Positions 43,401 to 54,444 of a DNA stretch of 64,000 nucleotides are shown one piece after another. The notes below the pieces were generated by a model. The model had not been told where the DNA came from and made no database searches. It worked only from the letters and a program-made list of their open reading frames with translations. Origin of the DNA: Dipylidium caninum (taxonomy: Eukaryota > Platyhelminthes > Cestoda > Cyclophyllidea > Dipylidiidae); contig QEYB01000228.1 in assembly GCA_017562135.1 (NCBI GenBank), positions 1 to 64,000 on the forward strand, written 5' to 3'. How positions within the stretch are numbered: position 1 is the first letter of the stretch; the number at the start of each line of letters is the position of its first letter. A program made the position numbers and the translations under genes.

Positions 43401-46400
43401 AGGTAGTAAGCAACTCTTTTGTTTGTTCAACCAGCTGATTTCATTGTGCGGTAAAATTCGAGGTCGACAAATGGCGGAAGAGGAGTTCGCTTTATACTAT
43501 TTGTTAGACTGGCACTTATCATAATGCCAATAAATATAACTTTTTAACAGTGTTTAACTGTGCTTCTACAAATAACGCAATCTAATAAACGCATTGAATT
43601 TTTCGGCTTATTTTGTTACTAACGTCGTTCTACAACGGGCTTTACTATGAAGTAAGAGTGATAAGGTCAAAATCGTGCTGTCTTATATCCGAATGACCCT
43701 ATTATCCCGTCCTGTTTTTTCAGGGTTTTGACGTCTCCGACTCCTACAACTTGCAGGAAGTGAAATCCAAACATATCTACCTCTGCCAATGCCTCTGCGC
43801 CTTAACTATTTTACGACCCGGTAAGTCGGATCATTGTTTCCTACTCCGCCTCACTCCTGTCAAGAAATCAGTAGCGCCTCTATTCATCAACAGTGAACTT
43901 TGTGGTTTTTATCATGAGCCCACATTATTTAGTACCAATAATTTTCTCTTAAAAAGAAGGAGGAGTTTCGTAGTATCAAATGTGGCAGAGCTATTCGAAT
44001 CACTTATAAGTACGTTTTTTTGCGTATGTCCTTGTAAGGGGATTGCCTGATTTCTACTTTGCGGTTATTTAATCAACTGTTACTGAAACCGGTTCTTATG
44101 TTTCCTTAGATCTCTTTTTCAAGATAAAAGTATTGAACTGGGGTCACGACCTCGTATGATTGCTTTTGATCTATAGCTATATCCAGTATTTCGATTTTGT
44201 TTTCCGGATTCTGAAAACCGTATTCAAGGGTTTTTTAAGATATCGTAACTAATCAACTAATAAGGAAAATAGACTAGTTTCCGTTAATTATCGAAATCGT
44301 TAAAATGTACTGCTTTCTGACTGTATTGTTACCTTTTCTTATTGTTTCGAAGATCCTACGCGTTTTTTGCAATTTTATCCACTAATCAGATGCGACTGTG
44401 ATAGGAATTACGAGCAAAATTCCATCCTCTGATGACTGAAATAAAGTAGCCTATCTATACGTCATCGTCCAGGTTGATAATGAAGTGTTATTTTTAATTC
44501 TCGTGCATTCAGTTGTATTAGAAGACGATAAGTAGACACGCAGATTTGTAGCCCTTTTTCTTCATTAACTCACTTTTCAGGTGGCTGTTTCGTCACCAAG
44601 TTGTTCGACACCTTCACTAGTTTCAGTGTGGACTTGATCTTCCTCATGGCCCATGTCTTCAAACGTATCTTCCTTATCAAACCAGTCTCAAGTCGACCCG
44701 CAAATTCAGAGCGGTATGTCGTCTCCCTAATGTCACCCTTCACTCTTTCTCTCCTAGGTACCTTGTCTGTGAAGGTCTTATTAGCTCTAATGCTACAATG
44801 GCTGGTTGTCCCCAACCTCCCTTCGTTTCTTCCAATCCCAAAAGTAACATCGAACATTCGACTAAAACGAGCAAACGTAGTTTCAAGCAGAGTACTCCAG
44901 CTAAACGTGCAAAAGCTCCCAGCTATAACCGCAGCGGTGTTGAAGACTGCGATACTGTCTTCCACATCGACACCGATTCGGCTGTGGGATTGCTGATTCA
45001 TCACTTCCTTGAAGCCGGTGAAGAGCTGCACCGTAGAAATGACGTCGATAAGGCGCCGTCTTTAGATCTCCTCCGTTTGAGTCGCTTGGGAAAGGAGTTG
45101 GATAACAGTGCTGGATTTGCCGATTTCATAACGCGTGTCAATGAAGAGTAAGTGGCTTCGAGATGTTTTTATTTCAATTCACACTTGTCCTAACAGGCTG
45201 TGAATTTGTGGTAGCACAGTTTTGTGAAACATGGCATTTGAGTCGCGCTAATCGTGGAAAGGGAGGTGTTTCCTCCCCCTCCCCATTCTCCCCATCAATT
45301 TCCATTAGTAATAAGATAAGCTCTGGAGTGCATGGCCTATGTCGCCCAAGTCTGCATATCGCTAGTCAAGGGGAGGACACTTGTGGTAACGTGTTCTCAT
45401 AATATGGTATGACATAGATTTCTCCAGTCCCATACTTTTTATCCTTTTTCGTAATTTCGGATTTCCACTCCACTTCGTTTATTTCCTCTTCGATGAATCA
45501 ATTACTGATGATTTGAGTAAATGTCTTCTATCTCTCCCTTTTTTTAAATTACCTTTGTTCACCACTATGACCCCAGTGGACCCATTTTACAACAACGCTT
45601 AATCAAATTCTTTAATAACAAGATATCTTTTGATCGTATTTGGTTCATGCTCGCGTCTATTTTGTCTCTTCTAAACTAGTTTTGTGACCCATCAATGTAT
45701 CTACCTCTCAAAATTGATAATCTTCGCGGACAACGGAGAAAAACAAGACGACTCCCAGGATGATATGAGGACGGCCTGTTTGGAAAAGTGGCAGGTAAGT
45801 CGTGGGAAAGTCGACTAGATTTATGTCACAAGGGTCTTCTCACACCCCTTTCGGCTGGGTGCCCTAGCACTAACAAACAATTCCTTTATTTGACTTTTTT
45901 TTCGATTATTCTATTTGTGCACCCATTTTCTCGTGCTCGTGGATGTGTCCCACCGGTGCATACGTCATGTCCATAAGCGCAAAAGTCAACTTCCGTGCTT
46001 TGCATGTTTTTTTTTAGTCAAATAATCCTTCGTTTTTATGCGGCGCTCCCAACCATTTTGTTTGACTATGAATATTCAGACTCACGTTAGCTCTCCACTT
46101 CCATCACTTAAATGCCATCCTTCCCATTTTCTAGTTCGGTGAGAGATGATTACATATATTGGGAAGAATTGTGCTTTAATTCATTTCACTCAATTTACTG
46201 ATTGCCAAAAGTTGAATTTATGAGAGTGAATGTCATCAGGTGTAGCACCACTAGATTTACTGTCTTTCCTTCTCAGGTGCCTGCAGTTTCTCGCGAGCTC
46301 TCCCCGTGGCCTTTGTGGTCCGGTAACATTCCTCAAATCCTCAAGAGCATTATAAGGGTGAGTCTCCTTTTGTGCTCTGGACTTAAGTTTTTTTCTTTCC

Positions 46401-49400
46401 CGGAGGCGATCTTCATCTCACACGCCTAATAACAGCAACAGTCTCTACTTCTGTGGAAATTGCACTTTTCATTTTCCCACATATAATTGACAAAAAATTC
46501 AGTACGAAGGCTGTTGGAGTACTATCTATTTAAATGTTCGGTTGATTGGGGTCTAAGTCGTTGCTCGTTGTCTTGTATAAAAATTTACTCAAGACTTTGC
46601 TCATAGCTCACCTCCCTGATGGCGTATTGTGTGAGTTTGTGTAGAAACGCTACCATTCGATTACTCTCCCGAAATGGAGCTCGCAAAACTTATTCGCATC
46701 CACTTTAATCTAATTTAACTGAATTCAGTGAATTATTTTGTATCCTGCTCCCATTTGAGCATACTTATAAGTGTTTTGTCCCACGCCGTCTTTGTGTAGG
46801 ATTGGACCAAGGCTGCAGTCTTAAACAGTCTGCCTGCATGTTTGCATCGTCCAGTGGATATCAGTCCTCTCACCAGGGGTGACCTGACTCGTCCTTTCTT
46901 TTCCTACCATTCTCTTTACGCTGTGGTTCTGGGCGAGCTAATTCGTGGCAATCCCGACCTTCCCAAAGAGCCGGTAATGGTGTTATCTCTGGGGGGAGGA
47001 CTTGCTGTACGTTTGACGAGTGCCCGTCTACAATCACACTTTTCTTACCTGTAATCATTCTGTTAATCCTGTTTTTTTTCAATTCTTGTAGAAGAGTATG
47101 GCAACTCTGAAGTACAGTTGCGATTGTAGAAAATGGGAAGAATTTAAGTGGACCGAGGGGGTGCAACCTCGATTGCCTGCCGGCAGTCTAGTCTGGGCCC
47201 TCGTTATAAACGTCTATTCTCCGGTATTTTATTTCTGTGTATAGCATCTAACTGAGCGTTCTTTCTGATAAAGCATTTGTCTAGTCTTAACCAGACTCAT
47301 GGGCTTTCTTGTTGCCTTGATTCTTAGAATGGACTGCGAAGACCCGCCTTGATGTTGCTCGATGCGGCCTTCATCTATGGCATTGATTTGCAGTCTTTAC
47401 CTTATCTGAAAAGGTGCGTCGATTGTACAACTTCTACCTTCTCTATAAGCTCAACCTCCTTCGACCTGAGCGCCAACATTTTTTTTGTAGAATGGAGCAT
47501 ATTCGTGAACTCTGTGATACGCTGGATTTTACGGAAGACTCTGTAAAAATCGTACAGCCACCTTGCTTCCCTCTAACGGAAATTCACACCTTCTTCCAAC
47601 AGTAAGATGTTATTCTCAGCTTAACCATCACCGGTTGCGTAGTCGCGCTATTTGCCCACCTGGTTCTAGGAAGGGGACTTAAGGGCTCTGCCATTTGCTT
47701 GGGATTGGGGAATTTTCTTGACCTGAGCTACGTGTTTCTGTCTACTGTCCCTATGATTTTCGAATGTGAGAGATTGAAAATGCAGACGTTATGACATTTG
47801 GAGGTATTAATAATTCTTGTCCGTAGTTATTAGTGGCCTCATTTTTTGTGAGAAATGGTACTTGTTTATGAACAAAGTTGCTCCTACCATTTCTTCCACT
47901 CCCTCTGCGATGCTGATATGAAGTGACATACTGTCAATAGGTTGGAATTGTGAGCTCAAAAATTCAGGTTGGCGATCCGTTGGGTACACCGGGCCCGAGC
48001 ACCGGTTGCAAGGTTTTTCACTTCAAATCGCCACGTTAAATGTGGCACCAGGGGTATGGAGCTCCAGAGTGTGGCAATTTGTCTTTCTTGGCACTTTCGT
48101 GGAACCACTTCATTTGCACTCTACTTGGCTTTATTGCAGAGCTGTCGAATCGTCTCATTTTATGAGAACCGTGATTGTTCGTGTGTCGTTAGACGCGGAG
48201 GTATTTGCTTCACTTGTCACCATCAATAGGCTGTTTATGCTTGCGACTGAATACTTGTAGGCTATTTGCGTGAATTTAGGTTGGAAGCTCCTCTCTTTCA
48301 TCAAAATGACTTGTTGTTGTTCACTCGTGTGTGTGGATAGGTTTCTTTGAACGGTTAGCATTATTTCTGTCAGTGGCGACACCCATTAGACAGTCATTCT
48401 TGTAAATCACCAACAAGCAAGAGTGGTGGTTTGGGTGTCCCATAAAGCGCTTATTACCGTCATTTGTAACTCGGTTCAGTGAGGTGACATTTTCATAGCC
48501 CTCAATCCAAATCTTCAAATTTGTCCGGCTCACAATAGTTTCACTTTGTGCCAGCATTTGCAACTGGCCTGCACCTAGTGGTGTGTGCACTGTCTTCTGC
48601 TTTGCCCTCCTCACCCCCTTTTCAGGCTGAAGGATCTCCCCTGCAAGGATTTACCGCCCGAGGCCCCCATGTTTGACACTAACAATAAGGGATGTACGTG
48701 CCCGCCTAGAAGTCTCCTCCTTGTCGAACATTTGGCCAGTAAGTCATGACATCACAGCATCGCTTGACCGTTCATAGTCGTAGAAGCCCCAGATTTTTCT
48801 CGCTTCAGGTCAATGCACAATTTACATTTTACATTTTCATGCTTCAATAGTGCCATTTCTCATTGAGTGTAACGGGGAAGATGGGCCAATTTTTCACAAC
48901 TTGATCATAAAATGTTATCGCCTTGTGAGTTAATTTCACTTTCCCGGGGATTAGGACATTGTTTTAAACTTTCTCCTTTTACCTATTGTCGGATTTTCAG
49001 GGGTAGTTAGTGAACATCTAAATTTCCATCACCATGACGCTTCACATCAACTGTAGTTGTACATGGGATCATTTTCATTTCCATTAGCCGGGAGAGCTCT
49101 CCCGATTATGACAATGATATCATCTAGGGCCGCTCACAAATTATTGGACTCGTTGGCCGTGTGTTGCTAAATGCCCTTTGACGTTGATTGACATCAACCA
49201 TTTGACAAATTCAATTCTTACGTCATACGCCAGCACGCCAAAGGCTTGAGACTTCAAGTCAGTCTTTAATCCCTCCATAAAAGCCGGAGGAGAGGCCTAG
49301 CAACACCCCCATTGTACTGCACGCGAAATTCATCTCATTATGGGAAAATGAAGTTTGGCACTGCTATCTCTTGTTATAGAACCCTGGAGCATGCGCCGAA

Positions 49401-50419
49401 GTCGCAGAACTGGACAACTCTACTACTTTAACGAAGAGACGTTAGTGTCAGATTATGATTTACCGGACGATGTCGGGTTGACTTTCAGGTGACTTTGATT
49501 CATTATTCGTCAGTATTTTCCACTTCCTCTGCCTGTCACATTCCTCCCCAACGAGTGAGTGGCACGATGAGATCTTCTAAGTACATCTACATATTCATTT
49601 AGTCTCGAGCTAATACGAATAGAAATTGTCCATTAATTGCCCATTTCCCGAATTTTATTGCGCATAGTTTCAAGGGGTGGACGATGGACTGGGATGGTTT
49701 GCAACGCGATTATCTCATCTAAGTCGAAATGAATGGCTCTTTGTGTCACAGCACGAGTGCTTTCAGTTCAATTCCACGTTGCCATGTGTAGACGATCGCC
49801 GTTTGCTTGTTGCTTGACAAGAGTATTGTCGTCCATAACTGGACACATACTCGATTCTTCTAACCTTGAGCTGAATAATGAAGTCTTTAGTGACTGCAGG
49901 GGAGTGCGATTAAGAGTGACAACTACTAAGACTATTTTGATTTGCCTACGAGGCAAAGTGGCCAGCGGTGGTGACGCATGACACAACTCAATTCGCCCGA
50001 AATCGCATGAAGCCACACAACTGGAGTTCGTGTCACATTTGCGCCAGCTTGCTCCTTTGTCAAAAGTGTCGTAGCTGGGCCAACCTTGGGGCGATTTGAG
50101 CTATTTGACCGTACTTGTGCAAGTGTACTGTTCGGCGATAAATACAGTGTGCACTGGCGCTTTGTCCACTTAGTCTAGTCTACCTTGAAAAATGACGGAC
50201 CTTTAATTGGGTCCAATTTTCCTCTCTCTCGTTGAAGTAAAGTGGACATAAATGCAGTTTGTGATTAGGTGGAAAAAGTGTCAACTCGTGCATGTCACTT
50301 ATGTTCGTTTGTGTTTTAGCCAAACTCGTTTCTTCCGGGTACCGTGGAGTGCAGGCGAGAACAACGATGTCCCTGATGCCTTCGCCTTGGCTGAGCTCAC
50401 CAAGTCATTAAAAGTTTGA
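40407..50419 (+). CDS. CMTR1: Cap-specific mRNA (nucleoside-2'-O-)-methyltransferase 1
   Basis: Eighteen exons: 40407-40445, 41127-41183, 41391-41822, 41907-42001, 42355-42424, about 42666-43037, 43724-43820, 44581-44713, 44758-45147, 45680-45794, 46277-46357, 46800-47006, 47092-47223, 47328-47413, 47491-47601, 48626-48738, 49380-49488, 50320-50419; about 912 residues. CMTR1 adds the 2'-O-methyl of cap1 on the first transcribed nucleotide in the nucleus. Seen in order: a G-patch ([20 protein letters not shown], from about residue 35); the RrmJ/FtsJ domain with RAAMKMAN (K212), SAM motif [19 protein letters not shown] (D354) and FVTKLFD (K394), the K-D-K catalytic set; [15 protein letters not shown]; a degenerate guanylyltransferase-like region; and a C-terminal WW-like segment ending [18 protein letters not shown]. 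The exon 8-9 intron is only 44 bp. Exon 6 starts out of phase if the good acceptor at 42636 is used; I used AG at 42664-42665, and a missing base is the alternative. Confidence 0.93.
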
Positions 50420-52716
50420 GCCTCATCCTTTTTACTTTGCCTATCCTCCTCTGTTAACCACTCATCCAAACGAACCCCTTCCGACACCCTTTTTGTATCG
50501 CCCCTCAACCTTTTACCCACTCGGTTATTAATAGACTTACGCTCGGAATGCGTGTCATCAGCCTCCCTCAATAATGGTTCTCAGATGAAGGCAAACCGAC
50601 ATTGCTTGCGGCCTCATCAACGTGTTTTGGTGGGGAGAGATTCTGCAGCCTATTAGCCGATGTCCCACCGACCATTTTGAACTCGGCTGTTTGTAGTTTG
50701 TTTTTTGGTTAATTTGTTTGTCATGGACAATTCTATCGATGGGAATTGTATCTGGCCGACACAAGGCTGTTCGCATTCTTGACGTAGTGACTTGCGTGGC
50801 CCTCCCCTCAATTCGACGAGTGTCATCTCACTTTAGGGTACTCCACACTTTCCGAGGTCGTCTTCTTATGAGTCCTTTAGACTTTGTTTCCAAACAAGCA
50901 AAACTCTCCGTTCCTTCCCGTTTGTGAGGCTTGTTCCGAGTCCGGAGGAGACTCGGGCCCCCAGCTTTGACTAACCGGCTGAGTGACTGGAAGTTTTTTC
51001 ATTCATAACCGTGTACTTGTTTGCGCCTCAATGTTTAGGTGGGCTCACGAGGAAGATGTGGAGTGATGGGCAATCCCGTGTTGCGATCCCGCGAACGAGG
51101 ACGATTTGAGGTGGCCAAGGAAGTTTTCGCGCCGAACATCTGCATTATATGCCCAGGCCGAAACCGGGTTTTTTGTTCATATTGCTTTCTGCATCCCCTC
51201 ATTCCACAATGTAATTACCTTTTTAATGGCAATTATTCACGATTTGCCTCAGTCGCTGTTTGTGCATCACTGCGATTTCCAATTTCGATGCGAATATGAA
51301 CTTTGAAAAGTATTCATTCTGTCTCTCTTGCTCTTTGAGGGCTCTCCGAGACTTGAGCATGCATTGCTTTCCAATGGAAGTGAAGGCTTTTTTTCCCCTC
51401 CGACGCGTTAGGCATTTGACATCTCACGCAGCACTGTGGCCTCGGCATGACTTGAAATTAACCCTCGTCAGTCATATTGCCATGCCACAAATCATGCTGA
51501 TATTTGTGCTGTGCTGCGAGCACAACCGAGATTTGACACTGATCCACTTCTCTCCATAATTTCTCGTCCACGGTTTCATTGACCACGCAAACCGTGGAGA
51601 GCGGCATGGGGTCGTTGTCCCACATGCGCCACTTTCTTCAATCCACAATTTGTCAATCCGTCCACCTTAACGCTCCTTATCTTTCAAATGGGTGTGGGGG
51701 TCTCGTACTTTTACTCGCACCATCTTGAAAGAAACGATTAATTGTACGTCACCGACTTCGTTTAGCGATTGCCTGCTCTAGTACACAGGGCAACTCATCA
51801 TTCCCCGCTGCCTCTACCTTCTTCCGTACCATCAACCACGTGTGAAGTTGGTAGGGATCACGCAAATCAAATTCGTGGAAGAGCAGTGACGCTGGAGAGG
51901 CTCAATACGAGGAAAAACAGAGCAAAAAGCCATGCCCCTCTGCCGAAGCAGTCAATTCAAGCCCATGTCTCTCCACCTCTCCTTTTCCACCTGCCTCCAC
52001 CAAACGCCCCTGCACGTCACTCTCTTGACGGCAGAGCGGAGCAGGGCAGAACTTATTTTGCAAACCCCACGGATGTCTCAAACCCTTACTCGTATGAAAC
52101 GCCCTGACGATTAAGACTCCTTTACTGCTGACACAAGTCTCCTCCCCCCTCCTGTGCGAAAATACCCCCAAACTCAACTTGGATACTGTTCTAATCCCAG
52201 ATACTCTCAAGTAAGTTGGCTCAACAAACTTTTTACCTCGCCCTGCATTTCCTTCGCATACCACCAAAGCTGAGGCGAAAGCCTTCCCGCCCTTTGATAA
52301 CGCACGTAGGGCGAAGTTAGCGCATGACTCCCTTCTGCTAATTTTAGCTTACTTTGTTTCTCCATTTCCTCACAACTCAGGCTCTGACGATTTACGTACT
52401 TTTCTGGAGTAAAATGCCAACTAATACCCAAGAGCAAATGCACACACACACTCGTTGTGTTCCTGCCATCGCGAGAAACAAGTCAGCACAACTCACTAGC
52501 CCCCGGTAGACATTGATGTGTACCCAAGAGGGGCACGCACAGGTGATGTGTCGGAACACGTAAACAGCACACTGGAAATGGACTACATTAAGAAGAGGTG
52601 ACAGCTTTTGTGATTTCGCAATAGCAAAAGGAGCTACTCAACAAAAAGGCCAACGTATGTAGGACGAAAGCAAAGTAATGTGAAATGAGGGCGAAACATG
52701 ATGGAAGATGGCACTG
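50420..52716. other. Intergenic between convergent CMTR1 and FAAH
   Basis: 3' flanks of two convergent genes. No complete gene was recognised. An exon-like plus-strand frame at 51766-52107 is listed separately, and another open stretch after TTTAG at about 51038 (MGNPVLRSRERGRFEVAKEV) is too weak to call. Confidence 0.4.
51766..52107 (+). CDS. Possible terminal exon of an unrecognised gene
   Basis: After CGTTTAG, an open frame runs to TGA at 52105-52107, reading through a Pro/Ser/His-rich stretch and ending GRTYFANPTDVSNPYSYETP. The C-terminal third looks coding, but no upstream exon could be linked and no domain is visible. A coincidental open frame is possible. Confidence 0.25.
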   Translation, partial: RLPALVHRATHHSPLPLPSSVPSTTCEVGRDHANQIRGRAVTLERLNTRKNRAKSHAPLPKQSIQAHVSPPLLFHLPPPNAPARHSLDGRAEQGRTYFANPTDVSNPYSYETP

Positions 52717-54444
52717 CTAAGAAGAAAGGCCATTTTCAATCTCTTGCATCACCCTCAAAACCGATTCTTCGTTGAGAGGCTTTCCAATCACCTGCACACC
52801 AATTGGAAGTCCCTTCGTACCGCTTTGCAATTTGGCGTGAGTAGCGTTTAACCAGTCTCCACCTTCTCGATAAGCAATCTCCATTTTCAAAGCAGCCTCT
52901 ACATCACCTTCACTCACCTCTATCACCGGAATCACACCCGCAGGGTAGTCCAAAAGGTTGTAAGTCGATGTAAAGGCAACACCAGTGGCTATCAAATAGT
53001 CGGGAGTGGTGTCCAAAGGAGCGGGAAAAGGAAAAACAGGGCAGAGGAGAACATCGAGTTCTGCGGCTGCCCAGGCTTCTGCAAACTCCACCCGATAATC
53101 CTCAACTTCTCCAAGTAGATTCAACAACTCCGACGTTGTCCGACAACCTGTCGAGAATCGGAGAGTCTCACCGATCGACTTGTTGAAAAAAGTGGCAACT
53201 AGCCACGCTAATGCCCGTCTCAATAGTGCAGGTATTCCAAGAAGATTTAGAGAAAGTCGAAGCCGCGGATTCGTGGGATCGCACTCCGCAGCCTCACGAA
53301 GGTTTACCCCACCGTCAGCAAAAACGCTCGTCGTGACAAGACGAAACAGTTTGTTAGGCTCGGGCAGACAAAATTCAACCAACTTGTGGCCACTAGCCTG
53401 CAAAATACTTCTCGCGCGATCGACACCTGATTTCACCGAAGGAACACTATTTACTACAAGATCTCCCCCGAAATCAGTGTAGAACCCAATCACTAGGGGT
53501 TTGGGTGACGAAAAAACCTCCTCGCGGAACGTAAGCGCTGGTACACGTGGATCCAACTTGAACATGTCCCAAGTCAAAATAGCCCGCATTGCATCGGTAA
53601 GGAGACTGACATGTTTCGCCATCGGACCCAACACGGGACACAGAGCAATGCAGCCGCTCTTGGAAACAGACTTTACACCTATAGTACTGACGCGATAGGA
53701 AGTTGGCTTGAGTGCAGAGATGCCACAAAACGCGGATGGCAAACGTAAACTACCAGCGATATCTGTTCCAAAACCCAGAGGAGAGGCATCTTTCGCAATC
53801 AGAACCGCCTCCCCACTCGAACTACCGCCAGCAAGACGTTTGGCATCATGGGGATTTCTTTGAATTCCAAAAATCCTCGTTGAACCGTCAAGACAAAACC
53901 CTGTGGGACTCATGGCTGTCGTCACAAAAGGAATGGCCCCATTACTAAGGAGAACCCTGAACAAGTGACTATCTCTTTCGGAAGGATTAAGCACACGGCT
54001 TATTAGGCCGATGCTGCTGTCATAACCAGCGACGGCAATGTTCTCCTTTATACTAATGGGTAAACCACGGATGGGAGAGTCCAATGTAGGCGACACCGAA
54101 TTAGCCATTGCTTCGGCTTCTTGTATTACGTCACAGACTCCGCTGAAGTCGACAGAGTCAATTATTTTCCTCTGATAGACACGAAGGGCTTCTAAAGGCG
54201 TTATCTCCCCATTTTGGAGCCTTTTCTTCATTTCCTCGGCTGAGAAATTTGCGAGTGCATGTGACGACGGATCAGCTTCCACCCGATCTTTAAAGGACTT
54301 TCTCGCGTGCTTCAAACGCTGGTGCTTTTCAGACAGGCGGTGTTTAAGTTTCCGACGAATCAAGGCCTGTCGGAAGACTTTGAATGGCAAATAAATGATA
54401 AAAATACTAACAATCACTTCCACTATGAATGCACCTTTATCCAT
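52717..54444 (-). CDS. FAAH: Fatty-acid amide hydrolase (FAAH1-like)
   Basis: A single 575-residue exon, close to the 579 of human FAAH1. FAAH hydrolyses anandamide and other fatty-acid amides at the ER membrane. The amidase-signature triad is complete: Lys133 in PISIKENIAV, Ser208 in AGGSSSGEAV and Ser232 in FGTDIAGSLRLP, with spacings (75 and 24) identical to K142-S217-S241 of the mammalian enzyme. Residues about 5-25 form an N-terminal hydrophobic membrane segment (FIVEVIVSIFIIYLPF) followed by a basic stretch. FKLDPRVPALTFREEVFSSP and FADGGVNL also match FAAH1. It faces CMTR1 tail to tail. The absence of introns contrasts with its neighbours. Confidence 0.95.
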   Translation of the reverse strand: MDKGAFIVEVIVSIFIIYLPFKVFRQALIRRKLKHRLSEKHQRLKHARKSFKDRVEADPSSHALANFSAEEMKKRLQNGEITPLEALRVYQRKIIDSVDFSGVCDVIQEAEAMANSVSPTLDSPIRGLPISIKENIAVAGYDSSIGLISRVLNPSERDSHLFRVLLSNGAIPFVTTAMSPTGFCLDGSTRIFGIQRNPHDAKRLAGGSSSGEAVLIAKDASPLGFGTDIAGSLRLPSAFCGISALKPTSYRVSTIGVKSVSKSGCIALCPVLGPMAKHVSLLTDAMRAILTWDMFKLDPRVPALTFREEVFSSPKPLVIGFYTDFGGDLVVNSVPSVKSGVDRARSILQASGHKLVEFCLPEPNKLFRLVTTSVFADGGVNLREAAECDPTNPRLRLSLNLLGIPALLRRALAWLVATFFNKSIGETLRFSTGCRTTSELLNLLGEVEDYRVEFAEAWAAAELDVLLCPVFPFPAPLDTTPDYLIATGVAFTSTYNLLDYPAGVIPVIEVSEGDVEAALKMEIAYREGGDWLNATHAKLQSGTKGLPIGVQVIGKPLNEESVLRVMQEIENGLSS

